Shown: one piece after another, positions 31,501 to 42,737 of the stretch | Position numbering within the stretch: position 1 is the stretch's first letter | Layout: each line of letters begins with the position of its first letter | Source: Enoplolaimus lenunculus | Lineage: Eukaryota > Nematoda > Enoplea > Enoplida > Thoracostomopsidae | NCBI GenBank assembly: GCA_030248215.1 | Contig: JASANG010003201.1 | Coordinates: forward strand, 1 to 64,000 | Length of the DNA stretch: 64,000 nt | Reading direction: 5' to 3' | The notes under the pieces: model-generated | Databases searched by the model: none | What the model saw: the letters and a program-made list of their open reading frames with translations, nothing else | What the model was told of the DNA's origin: nothing | Made by a program: the position numbers and the translations under genes

Positions 31501-34500
31501 GTTTCCGAATGCCAGTATGGCGTTATCTGTCAGCTGATGCCTACACGGGGTTTTTTATGCTTTCACATTTTTACACTGGTGCGGCCGATCTTCAAGTAAG
31601 AAGTCGGCTGCAGCAAGTCTTGTATTTTCACAGCCCGTTCTCCCGGGTACCGGAGACCAGAAGTGTCAACGGTACCTGGGAGAGTGGCAACAAAAAATTG
31701 ACGTTTTTAAAGCATTTTTATTATTCAATAAAGCAATGGTGTCAAATTTATACGGGATCTAGGTCCACAAGTTTCCAGGAAGGTTATCCTTAAATTCAGT
31801 TTCAGTTATGATTTGAGATTGTTGTTTTCCCCTTGTTATCGCTTCCATTGTTGTTGAGCTGCAGCTATCTCCGCTAGACGGGGTTGTTATTATATCCGAC
31901 TCGGGTTGGTTCGATTCGCGACCGAGCGAGCCCGAGTCGGATTTGATTGTTATCAGCTGAGTCATAGGTGTACACCTCTCTTTGTAAATATCACCCATTT
32001 TCTTGTTCTTCGGTATTTTTGTTTTTTTTGGCTCTAAGTACTGTATGGCCAATGTGCTCACTAAAAAATTACTACAGTCCTAGAATTGGACGGTGCGGGT
32101 CCCCGTTTTCTTTTTCATTTTTGACCAACGCCTTTTTACCATGAATATATTTTTCCCATCACCCCGAATTTTGCTGCCCACCGGATGGTTATGGCAACGG
32201 TCCGCCACGGTGGTCAGAAGTTTTAACCAGGGACTGGAATGCGCGAGGATACGAGTCTCCTTTTCCCGATTTTTTTCTATGTTATTTGATTGACAATTTT
32301 CGAGGGATGCAATAGCCGGTGAGATAGCCGTCTATCTAAATTTTATATTCGGGGTCCGGTAGTAACAGCCAAGCTATAACTGCAAGCGCACTACGAGTCT
32401 GCGATGGATATGCCCATCCCGAACACCGATGAGAGGAGAAGCATACCTAGACTCAGTAGCCAACTTCGATAAACTATAAGGGGTACCCGCCAAGGATGGG
32501 TGGCAAGGATTTCAATCCAGGGTAACCAACCTTATAGTTATCTTAGATCTCAAACTAGGTCTAATTTGCGCATTACGGCCATGACCACATATCTCAATTG
32601 AAGTCCTCTGTTTAACGGTTGGTGTGCTTTGTAAAGTTTGGACTTGTGACCACATTCGTAATATTGCTTTGTTTAGACATGATTTCACGGACTACGAAGT
32701 TAAGTTAATGATGTGCAGATGCATATTCATAGCCATTTTATTCTCGAAACGCAAATTCCTGTGCTGTCTCATACAACGCCTTTGAACGCTTATAATCTAC
32801 ATTGCAAAAAATGGTGAGTCAAATTGAATCTCTCCGAAATAGGCTCTACTGGACTACACAAACTGAGTCAAATTCGACTCCGCCAGAGTCAAATTTGAAT
32901 CAGACAGTCGCACGTTTGACTTTGGCGGAGTCAAATTTGATTCAGTTTGTGTAGTCCCGTAGAGCCTATTTCGAAAAGAGTCAATTTGACTCACCTTTTT
33001 ATTGCAGTGCAGGCAACCCAGCAGCCAGTAATTCTTTGAAGAATGGCAAGAATACCAGAATGGATAAGGAAAATTTTCCTAACATATAATTTTTTTAACG
33101 CAGTTGAAAAGTTTTAGGTCATGGGGCTTCCTTGTTCAAACGGAGCTACGACACCCCCCTTTCCACTCTCGTTCGTTGTTTTACGCTCATGGATCTGGGA
33201 AACTTTAAACCGTGTTATGGCAAAAATTGATATCTTATTGCACTGTCAATTCCAGTGTGTTGATTTTAACACAGAATGAGTTGAATCTATTCAGGAGCTT
33301 GAGCTCAGAATTAGGTATTTCAAAACTTCGAATCCTGAATTAATTGAACAATTGTACGCATTCTGAGTTAATTTATTTACTCACCCGGAATTTAATCAGC
33401 TCAGTCAGAGTTAACTCAGAAATGTCCAAAAATAATGAATTCTCTTTCTGAGTTGATTAGTCAACTCACTGACGGTATTAGATATGTTTAGCAAACACGT
33501 ACCGCTTCCATCGCCAAAACTTCCAACTGTTTTGCCGGTAAAAAAGCTTGAAAGCCATTTGGCGATTCCATCATCGTATATATGCGCTGCATTAAGGTTC
33601 GTTCTTGTGCACCAACCACCAGTTTCACTTTCAGCATCAGTCTGAAAACATTTAGCATTTATGACCCATCCACGTTATTATGCACGCACTAATGTAAAGA
33701 AATTTTTGCACCAGTCGGTTTGAAACGAGGTACAAATCAATACTCTAGCTATTACACGTGACACATAATATCGTACACTTAGCTAGTGATAAATGTCCCT
33801 ACACCCTTGGAATAGGGATTGAACAGCGCAACACTGTTTCAGCACATGGAGATAAGGAGTGAGTAGGGCATGTTAGCATAAAGCACACACTTGCACATAG
33901 CGCAATGTAACCAAAACACACAAAACTTGAGGCCCTGTCGAGGGACTCTGGACATTTAAGTTCTATGCACAGAGCTTAACGTCAAAACAGGGGTCTCCTT
34001 GGGATGTGGAGACAAAAATATTGTTATGTCACTCACACGTTACCATACGTGCATACGGCACACGAAATGTCCCCTCCCAAAAGAAATTCAATAGCTTGTC
34101 CGGCTTACGTTTTATCGAAACCCTTCATTCTCTAATAGTATCACCGCCATTCGCGGACATCATAGAGTTCACGGAAACTCTATCCAGACAAGAATGTTTT
34201 GCAGAGACACTGTCTAGGACATTGAAATGTATGAAAAACAGTGTAGTGGACAATATTTTTATATGATAGACACATTAGGGACACCTTAGCGCGGTAATTC
34301 AAATTTTGGCGGAAAATTCAAATTTTGGCGGGAAATTCAAATTTTAGCGGAAAAATTCAAATTTTGGCGGGAAATTCAAATTTGGGCGGGAAAATTCAAA
34401 TTTTGGCGGGAAATTCTAATTTTGACGGGAAAATTCAAATTTTGGCGGGAAATTCAAATTTTGGCGGGAAATTCAAATTTTGGCGGAAAATTCAAATTTT

Positions 34501-36647
34501 GGCGGGAAATTCAAATTTGGACGGGAAAATTGAAATTTTGTTTGGAAATTCAAATTTTGGCGGGAAAAGTCAAATTTCGGCGGGAAATTCAAATTTGGGC
34601 GGGAAAATTCAAATTTTGGCGGGAAATTCAAATTTGGGCGGAAAATTCAAACTTTGGCGGGAAATTCAAATTTTGGCGGGAAATTCAAATTTTGGCGGGA
34701 AAATTCAAATTTTGGCGGGAAATTTTGGCGAACTTGCAAATAGCAACAAACGCAGTAAATTAATCATCTTATTTAGCGGTTTCCGGCGACACCTTTTAGA
34801 CTGTAACGACAAAGTCCGACAATTCATGCACCTCGATATTTAATGTTAACATAATGCGCAAACAGTATACAAAATGTCCGTCAATGGAATTAACTCTATG
34901 CGGACATTTTTTATTTAGAGATAAAATTTCCGCACACTGTTACGCAATAACAGTATAGTTAGCCGTTTTAAAACAGTATAGGGGACGATGGATGTGGCGA
35001 GTGCAGGTATGGTAACGTGTGAGCGACATTATACATTCAGTGTATTACTTGTCTGCATAGTCACAGCTGAGCGTACTGACATGTTAGATACTAGGTAAGC
35101 AGTGTGTGTACGAACGACGTACTCAATTGAAAGAGAGGGACATTTTTTCACGTTGGTGCGAGCAATATAGTGTGGATGAACCAATAGAAAACCTTAAACC
35201 GGCCGGCGTTTGGATAGTCGTCCCCCCAAACAGGTCCGACGGTGGCCCGCAAATAAAATGTTTCACAGCTGTACAACTTCCCGGTCCGCGAAAAGAAATT
35301 TAGTTTGCCAAGATGGGGGCTCCAATTGAATTGTTTTGGGTGCACTTTCGTCGGCACTAGCTGTAAATCAGATTGAGTCTATATACTTGCTTTATATACA
35401 AGTAAACAGAGAGAAGAAGAAGAATGAAAAGGTTAGTAAATCGCGAAGGTCTTTGAAGGCGTCCATAGTAATTCAGTTCGAAAGGGTATACTTCATATGC
35501 AAGATAATTTTGTGGACCTTTACGACCAAGAAATGTATCATAAACGCTGTTAATATGCCTTTTCTGGCCTGTTCAGAAATTTTAGGCACGATCCATTGCG
35601 TTCCGAGATCAATTCCGAACTGGAAAATGAATGTTCCCAAACTGAAAAATGGATGTCAGACGGGCCTTAATAATTTTATGCTGAACGGTTGCATTAAAAT
35701 CTTGCAATCGACGTTTTTACAAGCGCTAAACATTTGCAAATAATAGACCTATAACAGAGTCACTCTCAATACCGTCTATAAATATACTAAAGTTATAATT
35801 AGTGCCCAAGTGAAACATTTGAGCTCCTAATCCACATTATGGAACAACGTTTAAGATATCATCACGTTATCGTGTTCCCAAGAATAGAATAACAACTTCA
35901 AGTTTGTTTTCTTGACTATTTTTGTTTGAAAATTTTTGCATATTTGAGCTTCTCATGATCTCCCCTGATCACTCCACACCCATAATGTAATTTCTGACAA
36001 ATCGATTTTTTAAGGTAACAAGGTTCTTCCTTGGGACCCAAAAAAGCTCGACGCAGTTTGCGGATCTGACCAAAATTTTGTTAAGGGACTATCGCACCTT
36101 AAAAATAGAATTTTTCAGAGATTTCAATTTAGTTGTGGAATGGACGGAATATATCATGAGAAACTCATATATGCAAAAAGTTTCAAAACCTAACCACTAT
36201 TGGGCAAATGCTGGCTGGAAGATAACGGAAAACACCCCAAAATCCTGAGTTCTAAAAGATCTAATCTAGAGCTCTGGATTCTGACTGGGCTCAACTCATT
36301 TTGAGTTAAAATCCACTCACTGAATGTTACTCGGCGCTTTTTAGATTGCTCGTAAGCATAACTTATTTGTGTACTTTTTGAGCTTTGCATTCTCCTGTAG
36401 CTTTGTGCTTCATTGCGTCGTTAAGCATTCGTGAAAGTTCATTTCGTTGTCGAATTAATTTTTTGCAGAATTGCGAGTCAGATTTACAATTGCAATTTGT
36501 ATGTTTTTTTCGTTTTGTTGCCGTAAACTGCATTTGAGAAACGCAATCAGTGTTTATAGTAGCTTTAGACGTAAGTAATACTATTAATATTATATCAACA
36601 ACGAAGATGGTAAAAATCAAAAAAATTAGCAAACGGTTACGTGGCAT
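28068..36647 (-). CDS. MT-A: type II membrane methyltransferase-like protein, 3 exons
   Basis: Exons are 36375-36647, 33503-33641 and 28068-28507, in phases 0 and 1, giving 283 residues. Residues 6-26 are a signal anchor (LIFLIFTIFVVDIILIVLL). A Lys/Cys-rich stem and short coiled coil follow (about 62-88, LIRQRNELSRMLNDAM). The catalytic-fold part has VGSFGDGSG (130-138), SYDG with Asp near 157, and FDWVLSLEVAEHIP (185-198). Class I SAM-dependent methyltransferases show this order, but motif I lacks its usual acidic residue. The substrate is unknown. It is a duplicate of MT-B with the same exon plan. An acceptor (TATTTTTGTTTCAG) lies 11 bases before the ATG, so the message has a 5'UTR intron or receives a spliced leader. 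A duplicated acceptor lies in intron 2. Confidence 0.83.
28489..28559. repeat. Direct repeat, copy 1 (spans MT-A exon 3 acceptor)
   Basis: It runs from ATCATTCGTTGG to TTATCAATTG and matches 28781-28847 except for a 4-base ATTT difference. It contains the first 19 bases of exon 3, the acceptor and 52 bases of intron. Confidence 0.93.
28559..28780 (+). mobile_element. GGGCCCATGTTAC element between two acceptor copies
   Basis: The start GGGCCCATGTTACTATAAAA and the CCCAATTTCCCGGGACAG box match the element at 10034. The right part is TA repeats (28668-28748), then CTGTCCCAACTGTCCCAGCT. The expected right terminal repeat is missing. Confidence 0.6.
28781..28847. repeat. Direct repeat, copy 2 (decoy acceptor)
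   Basis: This repeats the exon 3 start and acceptor. Splicing here would give ...TYQRMI followed by MGQLGQLGQL from the satellite, a frame that stays open to about 28537 and lacks the rest of the fold. Confidence 0.9.
29271..30030 (+). mobile_element. Long dispersed retroelement-like repeat, short copy
   Basis: It starts TGTAGGGATACCACTGG and ends GTAACCAACCTTATA. The first 610 bases match 30818-31437 at high identity, and the last 140 match 32400-32545; the middle of the longer copy is absent. It is a broken fossil, young relative to the copy at 2785. The family is uncertain: an LTR or Penelope terminal unit. Confidence 0.65.
30031..30817. other. Spacer between two repeat copies
   Basis: A 125-codon plus ORF (30275-30652) is present, with a hydrophobic stretch (LVVTCMLCFWII) but no recognised domain. 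It may be interior of a retroelement-like repeat; it is not called as a gene. Confidence 0.35.
30818..32545 (+). mobile_element. Long dispersed retroelement-like repeat, long copy
   Basis: It starts TGTAGGAACACCACTGG and ends GGGTAACCAACCTTATA. It contains TATATAAACGGC (31452) followed about 34 bases later by ATTCAGTC, the layout of a TATA plus initiator promoter, then AATAAA near 31727. No reverse transcriptase or capsid frame is recognised. It reads as a terminal unit of a retroelement (inference); broken and of moderate age. Confidence 0.6.
31452..31495 (+). promoter_or_regulatory. Putative TATA/initiator promoter in the repeat
   Basis: TATATAAACGGC is followed at typical distance by GCATTCAGTCTG. 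This sits inside the long repeat copy and is absent from the short copy. Activity is unknown. Confidence 0.4.
32800..33009. mobile_element. 210-bp hairpin MITE
   Basis: The two arms (32800-32890 and 32925-33009) are inverted copies: CATTGCAAAAAATGGTGAGTC against GACTCACCTTTTTATTGCAGTG, with GAGTCAAATTTGA units inside. Almost the entire element can fold. It lies in MT-A intron 2. No clear duplication at the flanks. Confidence 0.85.
33503..33641 (-). CDS. MT-A exon 2
   Basis: The acceptor is CTAAATGTTTTCAG and the donor GTACGT. It encodes ETGGWCTRTNLNAAH and VGSFGDGS, splitting the next Gly codon. It is 139 bp, as in MT-B. Confidence 0.88.
34018..35034. mobile_element. 1.0-kb element with inner GGCGGGAAATTC satellite
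   Basis: The outer arms are inverted: ATGTCACTCACACGTTACCAT on the left and TATGGTAACGTGTGAGCGACAT on the right, with further matching (ATGTCCCCT / GGGGACGAT) inside. It sits in MT-A intron 1. No duplication was seen, and the superfamily is unknown. Confidence 0.65.
34296..34735. repeat. AAATTCAAATTTTGGCGGG minisatellite
   Basis: About 23 tandem units of 18-20 bases (AATTCAAATTTTGGCGGGA). Length variation by single A or G shifts the frame between units. The 172- and 113-codon ORFs across it are artefacts. Confidence 0.95.
35040..35925. other. Intron 1 stretch with unrecognised ORFs
   Basis: Plus ORFs at 35106-35303 and 35336-35743 (135 codons) lack motifs and codon bias I can rely on. They lie antisense within MT-A intron 1. 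Not called as genes. Confidence 0.35.
35933..36180. mobile_element. TTTTTGCATAT MITE, short copy
   Basis: The ends TTTTTGCATATTTGAGCTTC and ACTCATATATGCAAAAAG are inverse. The flanks TTTGAAAA and TTTCAAAA match 7 of 8. It includes TCTCCCCTGATCACTCC. The sister copy is at 38954. Confidence 0.75.
36375..36647 (-). CDS. MT-A exon 1: signal anchor and stem
   Basis: ATG at 36647 begins MPRNRLLIFLIFTIF; Arg residues before the helix set the N-in, C-out topology of a type II protein. The stem has a Cys cluster (NCNCKSDSQFCKK). The donor after AAA is GTACAC, phase 0. Confidence 0.8.
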
Positions 36648-36649
36648 TT

Positions 36650-38950
36650 GATTCTTCTCTGAAACAAAAATAAAAATTTTAAAGCCATAAAAGCGAAATA
36701 GTTAAAGTTAACGCTTACGTTTTAGAAAATGTATGTCGAAGGCCGGAACCACTAGTTAGCTTAAACTAATTTGTTATTTCTTGTGCCAGCGCTATACCTC
36801 AGATTAAACTGATATATTAATAATTTGGAAATTAAATTAAATTAAGCGATCAGACCCACTCAAAAAAATTTCCTCCCTCAAAAATTTATAAATAGCAATT
36901 GAAAATTTTCCCTTATATATAGTTGTTGAAACTTTTTTCGTTAATACTGAAATAGTGAAAACAAATCAGCAATGGTTCTGCTCCATTGCAATTGATCGCA
37001 GTGCAGGTGCATCAGTTATACAATTACGCGTTCTGGCGGATACAGTTATAATGACGAATGGGAATGTATAGTGACGGATATATACCGCCGCACGACAAGT
37101 ACATTGCCATCCTAACCTAACAGTCCAAGCCCGAACTTAATTTTTTCAATTTCATTATGAGACAGCCGAGATTTGGGGGCACGAAAAATAAACAAGAATA
37201 TATGCTGTTTTCAAATCTTTCTAACGATTAGAAGTATATATACTGCATCAAGCGTTAATAACATATTGGACCCATAACATAAAACACTGATTTCATTCCA
37301 AATGTAATATTAACTAAACTTTATTAAAACTTGTGTTCTGTTAATACATTTAGGCACATGGGATCACAGTGTAAATGGATAGTAAATATCGCGGAAACGA
37401 AAACGGATACTCGGCCTTTGCCGGAAATTATTTGTCTTTTCCAAAACGAGCCAGCCAGCCGTCAATTACTCAAAAATGGCCATATTTCTAAAATGTTCGC
37501 CTATCTGTGCTTCTTATAATCTTCTGTTATCTTTTAACGTTAAAATTCGCCAGTTATTTGCCAAATAACTTATTATCCAGATGTCTTTTGGAGAACGTTC
37601 AGCACCATTCGACTCAGCACCGCCAGTACGTCGAATGATATGTAATATTTGAATGTGACAAAATATTTTTGTCCCAAGGGTTGGCTGGGACTTTAAAGTA
37701 AATATGATCGTTTTTAGATAACCGCTGGCTAGCTGGCGGGTTCATAACGAAAAAGAGCAAGTGATTCTTCACGAGCTCACAACAGATGTCTTTACAAGGG
37801 ACTCGGTAGTTTTATCGTGAAAATTTTCGCATTTTTACGCTTTTGGATGCTAATCCTATATTCATTCCTTCAGCTCCAGTAAACAATTTTCCGATTTTCA
37901 AATTCGGTTCCTTCCATTATTCATCTTGACTGCCCGTACCGGTGCTCATTCAGCGTATTAGAAAGCGTTAAAACCGACAAAATTTCACTCGTTTCCTGTC
38001 TGAAGTTTGCTACATTTCATACGTATAAAATGTTAACGCTAGAATAAACCAAGCGGCATTTCTAAAATTTTCTATCGGTAAACTTTCAGTATGCAACACT
38101 CACAGCAGAATATGGAATATATTAATGGTTATTCATGCATCGGAAACATAACATGTTTTATGCTGTAGAATATTATGACAATTGAGTAAAAACATAAATA
38201 CATTGATGAACATTGCGGAAACGTGCACGCGAGTTTTTTCAGTTATTAGTGTGTATATACATGCATATTCATGAGAAATATTGCTGTCTTTCAAACCGGC
38301 TGACAAGAACAATTCGGTGCGTATATAAATTAAAGGGTAAAGCTGATGCATCCCTAACGCTAAATTTTCAGACAGGGTATAAAACTTAGAGAGTGGGTTT
38401 GTTGAATTCGAGAGTCCAAAAGATTTGTTTGCACGTCTTCACGCTCGCTGTCAAAAATACCTTTAAATGAAGTTATACCAAATGGAAATGAATATATACC
38501 TTAAAATGGTTTAAGTGTTCTAGCTTTGCAGCCGTAGGCATCCGTATTTACTGTACCGTCGGGTTGGTTCGCCAGTACAGAATACGTTTTCACTTCGGAA
38601 CACTATCAGTATTCTCATTTCAAAATTTTAGCAAAGATAGGGTTAGTTATTTTACTTCGGAACGCACAACAGATCAAAATTAAAAGTATTCAAAAGTGTC
38701 TACGTCACAGGGGGTATTTTTCAGTTGCAAAATGCTAAATTGCAGCTTATGATTGAGCAATACTGGTACAACACTGTACTAATATTTAGTTAGATGAAGC
38801 TCGTCCTTTACGAAGGCCAAGATTTTAGTGAAATATTATTTTCCTACACGCAGGTTGCTGTTGCTGGATTCGGTTGCTGAGCTCGTTCCTGAAAACTATG
38901 TTATTGCTCCTGTTTAGGGTCTTTTGCGTTATCCCTCCCAGCCCGCGGTA
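36650..38950. other. Upstream region of MT-A, no gene seen
   Basis: The acceptor TTTTATTTTTGTTTCAG ends at 36659, 11 bases before the MT-A ATG. Beyond it I see no gene and no clear promoter motif; small ORFs lack support. Confidence 0.45.
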
Positions 38951-38953
38951 AAC

Positions 38954-39429
38954 ATTTTTGCATATAGAGATTCTCATAACCTCCCCTGATCATTCCATGC
39001 TTAAATTTGAATTTTTGAAAAATTCCATGTTTAAGGTTCCAAAACGTCCCCCGGTACCCAAAAAATTTTTTGTCAAAAAGTTGGACGTATTGTATTTCAT
39101 TCAACGCAGCTTGTGGAGCTGAGTCGAATGATTTAAAGTTTTGACCATCAGGCGATTTGTTAACGAGTTATTCCCCAATAACTGATTTGGCGCACTGCCA
39201 ACGATTTGACCATAATTCGTTAACCGAGCGTATTATAATTACGGAAAATTTAACACTAATCGACTCAGCTCTGAAATCTGCGTCGAATAGTGTATAACTT
39301 ATTAAACTTTTGATAAAATGTTTGGGTCCCTAGGTAGGACCTTGAGATCTTAAAAAATCTAATTTTTCAACAATTAAGCATTGTGTCGGAATGATCAGGG
39401 AAGGTCATTAAAAACTTAATATGCAAAAT
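38954..39429. mobile_element. TTTTTGCATAT MITE, long copy
   Basis: Arms of about 130 bases are inverted: ATTTTTGCATATAGAGATTC with CCTCCCCTGATCATTCC on the left, GGAATGATCAGGGAAGG and AATATGCAAAATTTTT on the right. The centre holds GAGTCGAATG and CGTCGAATAG units. More complete than the copy at 35933. Confidence 0.8.
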
Positions 39430-39498
39430 TTTTAAAAGTTTATTCAACTCTGGCTTCGGCACTGGCTCCGATGTTTTTCACTTCGGCTGCACCCTGGC
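39430..39498. mobile_element. Right end of a CAGGGTGC element
   Basis: GGCTTCGGCACTGGCTCCG leads to TTCGGCTGCACCCTG. The matching left end was not found, so the element is truncated or rearranged. Confidence 0.5.
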
Positions 39499-39499
39499 A

Positions 39500-42400
39500 T
39501 GCAGGACCCAACTTATACTTGACAAGAGCCGCGTGCTCTATAGAGCAAAGACGTCATTTCCGAATCAACGCGGGTTAATAATCATCCTGTTTGTAGGCCA
39601 ACTTCTGTATTTTGGGACTTGAGATTCTAGTAATGCCTGTTGCTAGTTTCGAATGGAAATATTCGACGGAGAGCCAAGCGAGTGTGATAGTGAAAAACCT
39701 TGCGAAAGAAGCGAGTAAAAAGTCAAACGCAAAATTAGAAGCAGAATTTTACACAAAATCACGCTGTTGATTCCTGTTTGAGGGCTTACGTGTGGTTACC
39801 TGCAGTGGAGACGCCCGCATCTGCTGAGCTGCATATTTTTGCCGAAAATCCGACAGATAACAATCCCGCAAATATGTGACATCGCGATGATATAAAAAAT
39901 ATTCAGAAAATATGTTGAAGTTTTTTCTGTTCACGTAGAACAAAATCTGTAGCTTGGAAGAGAAGGTGTTTGATATTTATTTTGCCTTTTCAGAGGATAC
40001 CCCTCGCTAATTGGTTCGGGGCTGCTATTGACTACTACATGAATCAAATTCTGTACAGAAGGGGCAAGCACAATATCTCTATGTGGGGCAAGCACAATAT
40101 GCCAACGTTGTTGGCTCAACATAGCTTGATTACATCCAACGATACGTGGCTTCCATGACTACCTAGTATTATCACAAGCTTTTCGCCTGTCGGTACTGCT
40201 GGCATGCTTTCAACAAAATGTTCAATGAACTGCACAAAACATCTGGATTAGACCATTCTGAGTCCAAATTGACAGCTTAGTTCCTTTTGGATCGTCTTCG
40301 GTCCACTTAGGCGGAATTTTTTCCCTTGAACACCAGCAATGATGGGACATAAGCTTCATCGGCGGACCATGCCGCATACATTGTAGTTAAAATGATATTA
40401 CATGGTACTGATTTTTCAAACTAAGATGACCAGCATTTAAATCCAAATTGTTTTTGTGCGATATATTTTCCTGTTTTGATTTTAGACGTTCAGGGAGAAA
40501 CTATACCACCAATACGTTTGCAAAATATCTTAGAAACATACATTTTTTCTGATTGTAAATCACAGATTTTCTCGATACACCTATGGTATTCAATATTTCA
40601 TTCTGCGATCTAAATGCGTTCAACATTGAAACATAACAAACACATGGTAGAGTAGTAAAATTGTCCATATACGGGTTTTAAATATAATAAATTCAGTTTA
40701 AAATAATGTAAGCACATTTTATTCAAATATGAGATATCTAGATAATAAATGTTTGCAAGAAATGTACGCTCACATAACATACATAGCTTTTATCACAGGA
40801 ATGTTTATGTTTGCTTATACAGAATGTGATTAACACCTACTTAACAACGGATCAACAAAATATCGCAAAAATATACTACAGTAGTGAAAACTTCAACTAG
40901 CGGCGTAGGAGTTACAGGTTTGCTACTTGAGCACCTATATTCGTTTAAACTCAGAAATAAACCAGTGAATTTTCAGCGCCACACAAGTAAAATTGCGTAT
41001 TATTAAAGCGTACTAAAACTGCCCTTTACTGGCTTAAAAGCCCTAATGTCCAATCTAGCGATAGCTGCCACAGGCTCATAGCGGATTACAGCCACAGTCA
41101 CGCAGTACGACAGTTTGTGTCAAGCTGCTAAAATGCATTCATCTAATTAATGACGTAGCCATGGGAGATTCAGGGGTCAAAATATGCTCTTGAATTTTTG
41201 TCCAGGTGTTTATACGAACTTTTGCGGACATGGTGACGCAATACAAATAGAAACAATCAAGTAAAAAGAGTACACAGCGATCAATTTTAAAGTACGTTTC
41301 TTCTTAGAGTTGTGCCGTACTTTGACGAACCATACGCCGACAACAGCCGCAAATATAAAATAATTGTGGATGCAACACACATCGATCGCATCCAATAACT
41401 TTGACGTAACGTACGGCGTCACTAAAAGACGGACGGTGTAAATAATTGTAACTTTTGCCGTGAACTTCTCTAAACGTCCACCGCGTAACATAGATCTGCT
41501 TGCCAAGATTTACGACTGCGCTAAATTCCCGTAGCGTCGGACCGCATTACAGAAAATCCTAGCGCAACCATACCCGAACAATTTATAAAAACCAAACTCA
41601 AGATTCGTGAAAAACATGACAGTACAAATCTTTTGCTTGACGGGCAACTTGTACACACAGATTATCTCACAATAACAACTCGCATCTCAGCCACGACGTC
41701 CGTAGTAACATCAATAAAATCACCTGCCTAAGAACCATAAGGTATTGTAGCTATGATTGAAAACTTAGGGTGCTCTTGTTGTTTGAGTTCCATGGGAATA
41801 ACAAACAATTCCAACAAAACGTCTATCACAGATCGTGAACTCAGATCTGGCCAAAAACTTCATCCCGACTGTTTGTGAATAAGACTGTAAATAAGAGAAG
41901 GCTCATCGGAAAGCACTTTTATATTACTCAAATGACCAATGCTGAACACTTTGATCATCACAGATGTCTAGGCGTATTTCATAATCAGTGCTACCCGGTC
42001 CTCCTATTAGCACGGCGCCAAGGCACTGACCGCTTGCCGGATTGTACAGCTGATTGTTCGCCTAAAGCATAGAAAACGCTCATAATATAGGCCCATGTGA
42101 CTTTGAGGGGCATACTGTTTCTCCACGAGCTGCTTCGGCTTAGGAATAGGCTTATACTTGCGCTGAGGCTTAGCCCTAGGAATTGCGTACATCAGCACGC
42201 GACTGGATCTACGGTTCTGGTTTAATATCCGGCGAAAATGGATATTCGTATCCGGTATAAACCCATCGGATACCGTATATTTATATATGGTTGTAGTCCT
42301 GAAAACCATAAGCTGCTTTTGACAAATGGACAGTTAACGTCTTTCACAAATTAAAGAAATCAACTTTGCCGTACTTTTACAATACAAAAATCAGTTCATT

Positions 42401-42735
42401 GAATAACAACAGCGATCAGAGTTTTCTTCTTTGGGAATTCAATGGCAATTTTTGGTTGTTTTCTATTTCCGTGGTTTTTTGAAATTGTGTGTTTTTCAAA
42501 CTATGTCCAAAAAAGAAAATAAAGTACTGAATCAAGAGCAAGGGCGAAGCAGCTAACAGGGGCGCTTAGAGTCAAATTCTTACCGCGTACTTAGGTCAAT
42601 GGAGAATCCAGAATTTTTTTGCGGATGAGGCGGTAAAAACCCCGCATCACACCCAAATAGCCATGCGACGAATTAAAAAAATCGCAAAAACACTCCCGTA
42701 TTTAATACCCCAGATGCAAGCTTAAGCATTCGAAA
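39500..42735. other. Intergenic stretch, GALNT11-like 3' side
   Basis: No supported gene. A 98-codon minus ORF (41210-41506) with two hydrophobic stretches is unrecognised. Bases 42089-42190 are a left fragment of a GGCCCATGT MITE; 42225-42290 have TATCCGG repeats. A third lectin repeat for the GALNT11-like gene was sought here and not found. Confidence 0.45.
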
Positions 42736-42737
42736 AA

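Noticed and set aside
31759-32061. Minus ORF of 100 codons starting MSTLAIQYLEPKK
   Set aside because: It is hydrophilic and protein-like, but lies inside the long repeat copy, has no domain, and no partner frame was found.
32400-32470. 5S rRNA or hammerhead ribozyme in CATCCCGAACACCGATGAGA
   Set aside because: Only a short stretch resembles 5S, and the hammerhead core CUGAUGA and GAAA are not both present.
34325-34843. 172-codon ORF of GGKFKFWREIQ-like repeats
   Set aside because: It is satellite-derived; the frame shifts with unit length and has no signal of selection.
35336-35743. 135-codon plus ORF in MT-A intron 1
   Set aside because: No recognisable motif, splice partner or good start context; left as unexplained intron sequence.
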